Positions 48,887 through 58,900 of a DNA stretch of 64,000 nucleotides are shown one piece after another. The stretch is taken from positions 163,141,710 to 163,205,709 of the forward strand of contig CM060305.1 of NCBI GenBank assembly GCA_030674185.1. Reading direction: 5' to 3'. The stretch comes from Monoplex corrugatus. Taxonomy: Eukaryota; Mollusca; Gastropoda; Littorinimorpha; Ranellidae. The stretch's first letter is position 1, and each line of letters opens with the position of its first letter. The translations under genes and the position numbers were made by a program. The notes beneath the pieces were generated by a model. The model was not told the origin of the DNA. It made no database searches and was given only the letters and a program-made list of their open reading frames with translations.

Positions 48887-50071
48887 ATGATCTTCTCTGT
48901 CCGGCAACTACAGGAAAAGTGCCGCAAGCAGCACATGCCCCTTTGCCTCGCCTTCATTGATCTCACGAAAGCGTTCGACCTGGTCAGTCGGAGTGGTCTT
49001 TTCAAGCTTTTGAAGAAAATCGGCTGCCCCCCAAGACTATCAGCTGTCATCGAGTCTTTTCACGAGGATATGCATAGCACTGTGTGCTATAATGGTGCCT
49101 CATCAGAGCCTTTTAGAATCAGCAGCGGAGTGAAACAGGGATGTGTTTTGATCCCAACTCTGTTCTGGATCTTCTTCTCGATGTTGCTGACCTATGCCTT
49201 CTGCAGATCTGAAGAAGGGGTATATCTTCATACAAGGACTGATGGAAAGCTCTTCAACATTGCCAGGCTTCGATCCGAAACTAAGGTGGAAAAGAAGACC
49301 ATCAGAGAAGCTCTCTTCGCAGATGATGCTGCGCTGGCTTCCCACAGTGAACAAGATCTCCAGAGGCTCGTTGATCGCTTCGCCCACGCTTGCAGAGAGT
49401 TTGGTCTCACAATCAGCTTGAAGGAAACTGAGAACTTAGGCCAAGGCTTTGAAGAACCACCATCTCTACACATTGGAGACTACGACCTCAATACTGTCCA
49501 CCAAGTTCAGTACTTGGGGTCCACCATAAGTGACAACCTCTCTCTGGACGCTGAAATCGGAGTCAGAATTGCAAAGGCCTCATCTGTTATGGCTAAACTG
49601 AACAAGCGGGTCTGGTCCAACAGCAGTCTCACTGCGAACACCAAAATGCAGGTATACAGAGCATGTGTGTTGAGCACACTTCTCTACTCAAGTGAAGTCT
49701 GGACCACATACGCCAGCCAAGAAAAGAGGCTCAACATTTGCCATCTCCGCTGCTTGCGACGCATCCTCGGCATCCAATGGCAAGACAAGGTGACCAACAC
49801 AGAGGTCCTCCGTCGTGCGGGCCTAGAGACCATCTTTGCCCTTCTAAGCCAACGCCGACTACGCTGGCTTGGCCATGTGCGTCGAATGGAGGATGGACGC
49901 ATACCAAAAGACGTTCTCTACGGCGAACTGGCAAACCGGAAGCGAACTCCAGGACGCCCACAGCTACGCTGTGTAGACGCATGCAAAAGGGACCTTAGAA
50001 GCTCAGGGATTGACCCAGGTTCTTGGGAGACTCTGGCGGAAGACAGGGCAGCGTGGCGGACAGCCGTTTAG
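48887..50071 (+). pseudogene. LINE RT core and C-terminal segment
   Basis: LAFIDLTKAFDLVSRSGLF (motif A), SGVKQGCVLIPTLFWIFFS (motif B), ALFADDAALASHSE (catalytic FADD intact), VQYLGSTIS, then the terminal LRWLGHVRRMEDGRIPKDVL block and GRPQLRCVDACKRDL. RT sequence actually begins upstream, near 48750, after the frameshift. TAG at 50069-50071 is a premature stop: homologous reading continues beyond it. Confidence 0.86.
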
Positions 50072-50168
50072 CAAGGCGTTGTGGATGCGGAGAGGAGGAG
50101 AGCAGAAAGCGCAGATGAGAAAAGGGCTCTTCGCAAGCAAAGTTCCAGAAACCAGACAATAGCGACTC

Positions 50169-50252
50169 AATTCGTGTACATGTGGCAGATGTGACAGAGA
50201 TTGCCACTCAAGAATCGGCCTGCACAGCCACATCAGAAAGTGCACGTCATGA
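50169..50252 (+). pseudogene. LINE C-terminal zinc finger remnant
   Basis: Frame: NSCTCGRCDRDCHSRIGLHS then HIRKCTS and TGA. The C-x2-C ... H-x-H-x3-C pattern is the terminal finger seen in this type of LINE. It is one frameshift away from the preceding segment. Confidence 0.78.
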
Positions 50253-50318
50253 CCACAACGCCTCCTGGTGCAGACTATCATCTCCCGAGATGTAAAGAGG
50301 CCGACGTGACGTGACGTT

Positions 50319-50390
50319 GTTTGAACACAGCGTTTTTAACTTTTACTTATTTTGTTTGTTTGAAGTTGAACACAGCGTTTTTAATTAATA
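50319..50390. repeat. TTTTTGACTTTTACTTATTT array, right remnant
   Basis: Two further array units (one with AACTTTTACTTATT) between the LINE and the next insertion. Confidence 0.88.
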
Positions 50391-50509
50391 ATAATAATTA
50401 CAATATTTATATAGCGCAAAATCTTGATAAAATCAAATCTAAGCGCTGAAACAGACACACACACACGCACGCACACACACGCACGCACGCACACACACAC
50501 ACACGCACG

Positions 50510-50569
<60 letters not shown>

Positions 50570-50700
50570 ACTATAAGTGGGGAGAAAGAATAAAAGCAAT
50601 GGAAAATTATAGAGAGCATATTATATACAATCATATATTACAATGTGACTCCCCTCCGAGTGGACACAGGCTGCAGAGGGGATTGAGTGAGGTCAGGATT

Positions 50701-51147
50701 TTATGCAGAGGAGAAAAGGTGAGTTTTGAGAGCGGACTTGAAGGAGACAAAAGTAGGTTGCTGACGGACTGAGAGAGGAAGTTTGTTCCAGGAGAGTGGA
50801 CCAGAAACAGAGAAGGCTCGTGGACCATAGGTATTGAGCTTGGTGCGTGGAAAGCGAAAAGTCAGAGGATCGGAGGCAGAGCGGAGAGTACGCGAGGTAA
50901 CATAGATCTCAAGTAGGCTTGACAGGTAATCGGGGGCTGCGTTATTGAGGCTTTTGTAGCACATGGTGTCTAGTTTGTATTGTATGCGCTTTGATACAGG
51001 GAGCCAGTGAAGTTGTGCCAGGAGAGGAGATATGTGGTCAGCTTTTTTTCTTTTTGAGTACAGGGCGTGCAGCATTGTTTTGAATGGGCTGTAGGATGTG
51101 AATCGTGGAGGCAGGAAGACCAGACAGGAGTGAATTGCAATAGTCAA
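50701..51147 (-). pseudogene. CR1-like C-terminal domain fragment
   Basis: [79 protein letters not shown], then [17 protein letters not shown]. More complete at its end than the first copy, which lacks the [10 protein letters not shown] motif. A frame break separates it from [12 protein letters not shown] sequence upstream. Confidence 0.85.
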
Positions 51148-51403
51148 TGCAAGACATTATGAAGGAGAGAACGAGTTTTGCAGTTGTTTCGACAGAGAGA
51201 TACTTCCTGATCAGGCTTACACGATGGAGGTGATAGTAGCAAGATCTGGCAGTTTGAGAAACAAAGTTGTTCATGGAGAGGGCAGAGTCAATGCAGACAC
51301 CAAGGTTTTTAGCTGAATCAGAAATTGGGACCGATGTGGTACATAATGGGAGAGAAAGAGGAGGCAGCAGAGAAAGTTTCTGACAGGTGCCAATGAGGAT
51401 AGC

Positions 51404-51988
51404 TTATGTCTTGTCATCGTTAATCTGAAGTTTATTGTATCTCATCCAGTTCTTAATGTCCGAGTAACACTCAGTGGTGCGAGTCAAGAGGCGCTGTATA
51501 TTGTCAGGTGAGTCACTGTCTTGAAGTTGGGTGTCATCAGCATAGAAGTGGTGTTTTATAGAGTGGGAGTTGATGATGGTGGACAGGGGGGAGGTGTAAA
51601 GAGTGAAAAGAACAGGGCCAAGGACAGATCCTTGTGGAACACCACAGGTCAGGTATGCAGGTTGAGAGAAAGTGCCATTGATGAGAACAGTTTGTTTTCT
51701 GTGTGATAGATATGAAGTGAACCAGGAGAGAGCAATGTCAGAGATGCCAAAAGTATGATGAAGTCTAGAAAGGAGAACACCATGGTCAATGGTATCGAAG
51801 GCTGCAGACAGATCAAGGAGTGTGAGGAGAGAGACTTTGCCAGTATCAGTTGCAAGAAGGAGATTGTTGAGAATGTGTAGCAGGGCAGTTTCAGTGTTAT
51901 GGCACCGGCGGTAGGCTGACTGGAAAGGATTGAGGAGATTGTTGGCAGACAGGTGAGAGTTCAGCTGGTTGAGGACAACTTTTTTCAA
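51404..51988 (-). pseudogene. CR1-like RT fragment
   Basis: KKVVLNQLNSHLSANNLLNP, LLDLSAAFDTIDHGVLLSRL, GVPQGSVLGPVLFTLY and HFYADDTQLQ with the catalytic YADD intact, ending at KLQINDDKT, where TAA (in the place of a KTE motif) stops the frame. Confidence 0.87.
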
Positions 51989-52145
51989 GGAGTTTTGACA
52001 AGAAAGAGAGATTTCAGATAGGCCGGTAATTTATCGTTCATTTGGGTCTAAATTGTATTTCTTGAGGAGAGGGTGAACAATAGCAGACTTGAAAGAATCT
52101 GGGACGTTCCAGTTTGAAGAGAAGTGTTGGTGATGTCAGTGATGA

Positions 52146-52682
52146 ATGGGAGGAGAAGTATTAGAGATGGCCAAGGCCCAATGCAAATCACAAGAAGTTA
52201 CCATAATAATGGGAGATTTTAATGCTAAAGTGGGAAAGGAAATAGTTGGACCTCATGGCCTTGATACACAAAATGAAAGGGGAGAAAAACTTGTAGAATG
52301 GGCACAGATGAATGAGTTCATAGTAGGAAACACCTGGTTTGAGCAGCCTAATACTAGTAATAGAAGAAAATGGACTTGGATGAGTCCAGGAGATAATACT
52401 AAAAATCAGATTGACTATATCCTGATTAATAAAAGATTTAGAAATTCTTTACTGTCAGCAAGACCACTACCAGTCGCAGACTGCAACAGTGACCACAATC
52501 CTGTAGTGGGAAGATTTAGGTTGAAATTACGGAAAAGGAAACAGACCAAAAGCAACATCAAACTAGATCTTGGACTCTTAAAGACAGATGAAGTGACACG
52601 TCAAAAATCATTCACCCATTCGATTACCATCCAGAGTGGATCAGAGAACCGAATAAAGCATCGGTTTCTCACAATGCTTTAA
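52146..52682 (+). pseudogene. RTE-like endonuclease fragment
   Basis: From about 52160: VTIIMGDFNAKVGKEIVGPH, GEKLVEWAQMNEFIVGNTWF, RRKWTWMSPGDNTKNQIDYI and VADCNSDHNPVVGRF. The motifs needed for catalysis (GDFNA, DYI, SDH) are present but the N-terminal part is absent. The reading enters an unrelated insertion at about 52608 and stops. Confidence 0.84.
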
Positions 52683-52785
52683 AATTATTGAAGGCTTCTT
52701 CAAAAAAATTTTTCGCTAGTCCTCGTATACTCTAAGAGTGGTAGGACTTTAAAACTCACTCAACTGACTAACTAACGTCAAAAAT
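52598..52785 (+). mobile_element. 166-bp insertion flanked by an 11-bp direct repeat
   Basis: ACGTCAAAAAT occurs at 52598-52608 and 52775-52785. The 166 bp between them is unlike RTE sequence. Removing it with one repeat copy restores the RTE frame across VTRQKFNVHV. The insert ends CAACTGACTAACTA. No inverted ends, so a short retroposed element is more likely than a DNA transposon. Confidence 0.8.
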
Positions 52786-53297
52786 TTAATGTGCATGTTC
52801 AAAACAAATTCAGTGCTCTGGAAGACGTTGATGACAGTGAGGAACAATGGACAAAGTTGAGAAATTCGATAAATGAAGCTTGTGAAGAAATCCCTGTAGT
52901 AGATAGAAAAGCAAAAAAGAACTGGATGACAAAAGACATTTTAGGCTTGTGGAGGAACGGAGAAGGCAAAGAGAAACGAGGAAATATACAGGAAGATAAA
53001 GAAAGAAATCAGGAATAGATGCAATGAAGCTAAGGAAGCTTGACTGAAAACAAAATGCAAAGAAATAGAAGACCAACACAAAACGGATCCTCAGGGTATG
53101 TACAGACGAATTGAAGAAATTGTCCACAGGAAAAATGCATGCACATCAACTGGTTGCTTAAAATCGAAAGATGGTACGATTCTCATGGAAAAAGACAAAA
53201 CATTAGACAGATGGGGAGAGCACATTAAAGACCTTTTTGAAGATGATAGAAATGCAGAACACATTATAAGAAAGAACTTTGAAGGACCACCCATAAT
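52786..53297 (+). pseudogene. RTE-like linker region
   Basis: NVHVQNKFSALEDVDDSEEQ WTKL-type start, a frame break near 52970, a TGA at 53041, then GMYRRIEEIVHRKNACTSTG, DGTILMEKDKTLDRWGEHIK and NAEHIIRKNFEGPPI, where the MITE interrupts it. Confidence 0.8.
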
Positions 53298-53479
53298 CAG
53301 GGCTTAAAACAGGAGGAGGAAAAAAACCACAGAAACTAGGAGGGTCCGGGGGCTATGAACGCTTGCAAGCCGATCACGGATGCCTTACTCCTTATTTTTT
53401 TTTTTTTTTTTTTTTTTTTTTGACAAACCGAAATCGCGGAATTCCGTCCAGACGCGGAACGGTTTAAGCCCTGCATAAT
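53292..53479. mobile_element. 176-bp MITE with inverted ends and 6-bp target duplication
   Basis: The element spans 53298-53473. The left end CAGGGCTTAAAAC and right end GGTTTAAGCCCTG are inverted repeats (12 of 13). It is flanked on both sides by CATAAT (53292-53297 and 53474-53479). An inner run of about 25 T lies at 53396-53421. Excision with one CATAAT restores the RTE frame (GPPIMKDEVRAAYKKM). The CAGGG ends suggest a hAT-type non-autonomous element, but a 6-bp duplication is shorter than the usual 8. Confidence 0.9.
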
Positions 53480-53690
53480 GAAAGATGAAGTTAGAGCAGC
53501 ATATAAAAAGATGAAACCAGGAAAAGCCCCAGGACCAGACAACATTACCACAGAGATGATTGAAGCCCTGGAGGAATTCGGTATAGAAAAAATAACAGTC
53601 CTCCTAAATGAAATTTACGACACTGGAAAAATCCCAAAGATATGTCAAAATCAATTTTCATTGCACTTCCAAAGAAGACAGGGGCTATAG
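53478..53690 (+). pseudogene. RTE-like RT entry segment
   Basis: DEVRAAYKKMKPGKAPGPDN then ITTEMIEALEEFGIEKITVL and YDTGKIPK, the start of the RT domain. The frame breaks near 53645, and IFIALPKKTGAIECELHRTV continues in another frame from 53642. Confidence 0.84.
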
Positions 53691-54184
53691 AATGCGAACT
53701 CCATCGCACAGTCAGTTTGATGAGTCATGTAACCAAGATATTATTAAGAAAATTCATGATGAGGACAAGGAATAGAATCAAAAGAGAAATAGCAGATGAA
53801 CAGTGTGGATTTGTGGAAGGGAAAGGAACTATTAATGCCATATACATCCTAAGAACTATCATAGGGAGGTCAATCGAGATGGACAAGGATTTATATTTAT
53901 GGTTTGTTGACTATACCAAGGCTTTCAATCGGGTAAGACATAAAGAATTGATCAACCAACTAGAAAAACTCAATATTGATGGAATAGATCTACGAATAAT
54001 CAGAAATATGTATTGGGAACAAACAGCTGCAATGAGAACAGAAAACGATATAAGCTCTTTACAAAACATCAAAAGAGGAGTCAGACAGGGTTGTGCTTTG
54101 TCACCAGATCTGTTTTCACTTTACAGCGAAAACATCATGAGAAACCTGGAAGAAGACCCTGGATTAAAGGTCGGAGGAAAATGA
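53642..54184 (+). pseudogene. RTE-like RT palm, first part
   Basis: FIALPKKTGAIECELHRTVS, RIKREIADEQCGFVEGKGT, LYLWFVDYTKAFNRVRHKEL (motif A) and IKRGVRQGCALSPDLFSLYS (motif B). A one-base loss at GGAAAATG (54177-54184) shifts the frame; the sister fragment at 54985-55440 has GGGAAAATG there and reads on. Confidence 0.85.
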
Positions 54185-54813
54185 TAAACAACATTCGATA
54201 TGCAAATGACACCGTGCTAATTGCAGAAAGTGAAAGAGACCTACAAAACCTTGTGAATATACTAGAAATAGAAAGCGAAGGTAAGGGGTTGGAACTAAAC
54301 AGCAGGAAGACTGAAGTCATAGTGAACAATAAAAAACATGAAATCCCCTCATGCAAAATAACAGCAAATGGCACAACCTTGAGACAGGTTGATAAGTTTA
54401 AATACCTGGGAACGATCATTTCACCAGACGGCAGATGCGCATCAGAAATAGCCAGCAGAATCAGCCAAGCCAAAACAACATTCAAGAAGATGAAAAGCGT
54501 TCTTACCAACAAATGCCTATCAATTAACATCAGGAAGAGAGTTCTTGAATGTTATATAGAACCAATACTGTTGTACGGTTGCGAGGCGTGGACAGTCAAC
54601 GAGCAAAGCCAGAACAAGATTGAGGCAGCCGAGATGTGGTTTCTAAGAAGAATGATGAGAGTTCCGAGGACAGCAAAGAAAACAAACGAGACAGTCTCGA
54701 TGGAGGCAGACACAAGTAGATCATTCATAAGGAAGATTAGGAAAAGGCAGGCAACATTCATTGGCCATTTTATGAGGAAAGGGGAATTGGAACATCTGGT
54801 CACAACGAGATAG
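54180..54813 (+). pseudogene. RTE-like RT palm, second part, and post-RT
   Basis: NNIRYANDTVLIAESERDLQ: the catalytic motif is YAND, where the sister fragment has FADD, so a catalytic Asp is lost. Then LELNSRKTEVIVNNKKHE, VDKFKYLGTIISPDGRCASE, LYGCEAWTVNEQSQNKIEAA and MWFLRRMMRVPRTAKKTNE, all typical RTE. Confidence 0.85.
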
Positions 54814-54984
54814 CTGGAGGGAAGGAGAACATCGGGCAGACGCAAGGAGGAGATATTAGACGGACTTGCAGAGTGGCTGAAAACAGGGAAGGTGGAAGAG
54901 ATGCTTTAGGCAACAAGAGATAGCGACAGATGGAAGTCCATAATCGCCAACGCCATGCGGCAAGGCACTGATGATGATGAAGAC

Positions 54985-55440
54985 ATGAAGAATTGATCAA
55001 CCAACTAGAGAGACTCAATGTTGATGGAAAAGATCTACGAATGATCAGAAATATGTACTGGGAAGAAACAGCTGCAATGAGAACAGAAAATAATAAAAGC
55101 TCTTTACAAAACATCAAAAGAGGAGTCAGATAGGATTGTTTTTGTCACCAGATCTGTTTTCACTATATAGCGAAAACATCATGAGAAACCTAGAAGAAGA
55201 CCCTGGATTAAAGGTTGGAGGGAAAATGATATACAACATTCGTTTCGCAGATGACACCGTGCTAACTGCAGAAAATGAAAGGGACCTACAAAACCTTGTG
55301 AATATACTAGAAATAGAAAGCAAAGGTAAGGGGTTGGAATTAAACAGCAGGAAGACTGAAGTCATGGTGATCAGTAAAAAAAAAAAAAAGAAATCCCTCA
55401 TGCAAAATAACAGCAAATGGCTCAACCTTGAGACAGGTTG
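54985..55440 (+). mobile_element. Second RTE-like RT fragment
   Basis: A partial copy of 53940-54400: LINQLERLNVDGKDLRMIRN, a TAG where copy 1 has CAG (GVRQ), then DLFSLYSENIMRNLEEDPGL and IRFADDTVLTAENERDLQNL (FADD intact). It ends at DEFK. It starts just after the TGATGATGATGAAG tail of the first element, so it is a separate truncated insertion or an unequal duplication. Confidence 0.82.
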
Positions 55441-55454
55441 ATGAGTTTAAGCGG

Positions 55455-55520
55455 CGAAAATTTGTGCCTGTCTTGTCTTGTATTAAATACGCTTTCTCAT
55501 TCTTTTTTCGTGTTCTTTTT
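55455..55520. repeat. Short repeat flanking the CBM14 exon, copy 1
   Basis: AAAATTTGTGCCTGTCTTGT then a TGTATTAAATACGCTTTCTC block. The same sequence occurs at 56046-56110. The pair brackets the CBM14 exon. Confidence 0.75.
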
Positions 55521-55643
55521 ACTGGTTCCTGTTTGCTTGAACGTGGGCAGTCACACTTGCTTTGGATAACATTTTGGACCTGTATACAATTTCAATGGCG
55601 AAAAAAAAAACACACACACAAGAATTTGCATGTATGTACAACG

Positions 55644-55927
55644 TCACCTACTTCCAGGAAGTTCGGGAGGTCGGGTTGTTTGCGCCACCATGGGAGTGGT
55701 GGTGAAGGATGGGGCATCGCCAAGAGTGCAGTCGTAGTTGCTGGGCCAGTCGCAGATGCCTTTGACGTCGTTGAAGACGAGGCCCTGAGGGCAGTCCACG
55801 ATGTAGGAGACGCTGCCGGCGCAGATGTAGTACTTCAAGCAGGACGTAGGGGACGGGTAGAATCCGTCTTGAGGTCCGCATATAAACTCGTTGGTCTGCT
55901 GGATGACGTGAGGTCCATGGGTCGTGA
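55644..55927 (-). CDS. Chitinase CBM14 chitin-binding exon
   Basis: Peritrophin-A-type chitin-binding domain with all six cysteines: FICGPQDGFYPSPTSCLKYY, ICAGSVSYIVDCPQGLVF, NDVKGICDWPSNYDC. It is followed by a Thr/Pro tail (TTTPMVAQTTRPPELPG). The acceptor TTGTTCAG at 55928 joins the linker exon in phase 1 (NLP|VTTHGPH). The frame can end at TGA 55644-55646 (SR*), or the exon may end at 55652 with donor GTAGGT. The Thr/Pro tail hints at a further domain, but I find no next exon in the window. Secreted protein by family knowledge. Confidence 0.88.
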
Positions 55928-58900
55928 CTGAACAAGTACGTGAAACATCTATGTACTGTCGTTCTTCAATGGGAATTGAATTTTTGTATTTGGTATTTGT
56001 TTATTTGTGATCTTACGTTACACTTGACAAAGGCCAGTTGGCCCAAAATTTGTGCCTGTCTTGTCTGGTTGTATTAAACACGCGTTCTGATTCTATTCTT
56101 GTGTTTTTCTGATTCTTGAAATGGCCAAAAAAAATCTATCTCCACAAGAGCAGCATCATTATTTATCTTAAACATCGGTGCCCTGAAAACTGTTTCCAAC
56201 TTGTGTTTATTCATTACCTGCGCCATGGTAACTTCAGTTTTGATTTCTCATGCAGCTTCCATACCTGTGGCATTTTCAAGCCAAGGTCTTCAGCGTCAAT
56301 AGCTCATGAAGGCTGCTGGTGCGACGTAGTTCCGATCTTCACATTTGAAGATCAGCATCGATATTGGCACTGGGGTGCACAGAAGTGATGGAGAGAGTGG
56401 AGTAGAACACTCCCAGTTATATAGAAGCCTTCAACGATCATACACACAATTTTGAATGGGTACCTGATCTTGCCTTACAATTTGGAGAGGGATAATTAGT
56501 AAATACGCGAAGCCCTCATAAAACTGAGGGGATAGTTAAGTCTTTATCACGTTAAAGACTACCAAGTACTTTACAGTTTAAAACGGTCGACAAAAGACAA
56601 ATCACGCATACCTGGCAAGTTGGGGTTTTTAGTTTGATTGCCTGTTCCTGTGCCTGTTCCTGCACCTGTACGTATAATGTGGCCTGACGTAGGACTAGCT
56701 GTAGTGACCACAGGTGAAGGGGTGTCCACAGGTGAAGGGGTGTTCCTGAAATGTATAGCAGAGGATACTATGGCAAAAATACTGATGATGAGGAAGACGA
56801 CGACGATGACGATGATACTCATGATGACGGGAAAATCCGGGGAAGGAACGAAGCCTTACGGTCTGATTCAATGAAAAGTTAATTCTGTCGAGTGAAATGC
56901 CCTTTTCTGTTTGTTTGTTCTTAACATTGCAAGAAGACAGTCCTAGATTCCCTCTGTCTTGGAGCTGATAACAATTATGTGCATGTACTCTCTGTGAAAA
57001 TGCAGCCCTTGGAAGTAATTTTCTTTTCATAACTACAGACTACACTTCCCTAGATTTTACAAAATTTGGGGCAGCATTTTTCTCTTCCAAGTTCTCTAAT
57101 TTGATACAGTGTATACAAAGTTAGTCATATGGATGATAACTCCACACTCTATGGACTCATGCCGCCCAATGTTTCATACTCATACTCATATTCATATTTA
57201 TTTCTTTTATCTCAGTGGATTTACCATGTGAAACTCGGGCTGCTGTCCACTTTGAGAGCACGTTGTTGCAGTGCAGCACCACCTGTTTTTTTTTAACCCA
57301 AGACTTTAGAAAGGCAGGAAAGCTGATCAGCCTTCAAGGGGAGGGACCTGGGAAACCATCCTATCTCTCGTATGTTTTATACCAGGGCAGCTGGGTGAAA
57401 GCCCTCTCTTCATGATTTTCAACTGCCGTGGGATCTTTAGCATGATCCGGCCTGAAGGCATGACTCTGACGCTGAGATCAATTTTCCGGTCAAACTAAGG
57501 AGAAAAATCGAGGCCTCAACGGGGAACGAACCTTGGAACCTCGAGTATAGGCAGGTGTACATCTGAATCATCCTGCCAGTGGGTAGCTCATTCTATACAT
57601 GTGCATACGTTTCAGGAGGCTGACTTAAATGACTGGTAGATCGCTCTGGGAGAGTGCTGTTGGTTCTTTTGACAGAGCCTTGGACTCAACATCTGATATT
57701 TCGAGTTTAATTCCCTGCCTACAACACTAAAAGATTGGCCATTTTGTTGCATATAATAATGTTTCCATCGTTCTGGTGATAAAAGCTTAGCGTTTCATTT
57801 CTACCCTTCCCCACTCCCACACTCTCTCTCATTTTTGCCCTTCCCCCATCCCACACTCTCCCATTTCTGCCCTTCCCCCTTCCCACATTCTCCCATTTCT
57901 GCCCTTCCCCCTCCCACACTCTCCCATTTCTACCCTCCCCCCTCCCACACTTTCCCATTTCTGCCCTTCCCCCTCCCACACTTTCCCATTTCTACCCTCC
58001 CCCCTCCCACACTCTCCCATTTCTGCCCTTCCCCCCTCCCACACTCTCCCATTTCTACCCTTCCCCCTCCCACACTCTCCCATTTCTACCCTTCTCCCTT
58101 CCCACACTCTCCCATTTCTGCCCTTCCACCTCCCACACTCTCCCATTTCTGCCCTTCTCCCTTCCCATACTCTCCCATTTCTGCCCTTCCCCCTTTCACA
58201 TTCTCCCATTTCTGCCCCTCCCCCCTCCCACACTCTCCCATTTCAAGACCTTGCCAGCGCATAGTTGTGTGTTAGATTCATGATGACTGCCACATAATTA
58301 CTGGCAAACTTGGGTGAAGCTTCTATGGAACTGCCCGATTGCAATGAAGATCCCTAGAACAACGTTCAAACTCCAAACTCTAGGAGGATTACTTAGGACT
58401 TCTCTTTCTCCCCATGTTTCTTCAACCTTTTTCCTTCCAAAAGATGTTGTTTGTGTTGTTTGAGATCAGACAGTTAATTCTGTCAACTGAAGGAAGGGTA
58501 TTTTTGTGTGTTTTCCTGTTTGTTTGCTCTTCGCATTGTAAGAGAGACGATTTGCTTTCCTTCTCTTTGGGCTAAGGACATACACATGCGTTTACTGATC
58601 TTAGTCGTCAGCTGCAGTGACCCAGGAAAGAAGCCGAGGAGATGAGATTAATGAGACGATAATTCAATCACGTATTGTACTAATTTCTGTGATGGGGTTG
58701 TGTGGGATGTTGGTAAGATAAATTTATTCCAAATGGCTGGTTGTGTTTCATCTGTCTTCTGTTTTAGCATAACAAATTGAGGTACCCATTTTATGGCAAT
58801 GTAGCCTAGATCAGTCCATGACAGACTGCTACAAATATATCCATACACTGGGTAGGTCCCTGAGACCTTGCCAACTCATAGGGCTTATGTACAGACTGAA

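Larger units (their letters stand above)
46406..50318 (+). mobile_element. Nearly full-length APE-type LINE, ~3.9 kb
   Basis: Order: about 0.5-0.7 kb 5' region, APE endonuclease, linker, reverse transcriptase, C-terminal region, then a CCHC/C2H2-like finger and a short 3' end with GACGTGACGTGACGTT. It is flanked by GTTTGAAC at 46398-46405 and 50319-50326, a possible 8-bp target duplication; because this sequence also belongs to the host array unit, the duplication is not proven. At least three frame breaks (near 47768, 48728 and 50165) and a stop at 50069-50071 show it is dead. Clade uncertain among APE-type LINEs with a terminal zinc finger. Confidence 0.88.
50391..52155 (-). mobile_element. 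CR1/L2-like LINE, 5'-truncated, second copy
   Basis: Same family as 13000-15335, read from about 52155 down to 50391. The 3' end (plus-strand TTATATAGCGCAAAATCTTG, ATTATTATT tail) abuts the array. A compound CA/CGCA microsatellite at 50452-50572 sits in its 3' UTR at the position where the first copy has a shorter GT tract (15205-15245), so the repeat is probably a family feature that expanded. The 5' break coincides with the start of the RTE element. Confidence 0.9.
52156..54975 (+). mobile_element. RTE-like LINE, 5'-truncated, with two nested insertions
   Basis: Order: C-terminal half of the APE endonuclease (MGDFNAKVGK, NQIDYILINKRF, SDHNPVVGRF), linker, RT (GKAPGPDNITTEMI to the RT palm), post-RT region ending LEHLVTTR and GRRKEEILDGL-like sequence, and a very short 3' UTR ending in TGATGATGATGA. 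The terminal triplet tail and short UTR are typical of RTE elements. Interrupted at 52609-52774 and 53298-53473 by short insertions. Dead copy. Confidence 0.86.

Noticed and set aside
56571..56822. Single-pass membrane protein (MSIIVIVVVFLIISIFAIVS...)
   Set aside because: The Thr/Pro-rich half fits the chitinase linker exon with matching phases and good splice sites. The hydrophobic half lies before the acceptor and is taken as intron. A separate small membrane protein is not excluded but has no other support.
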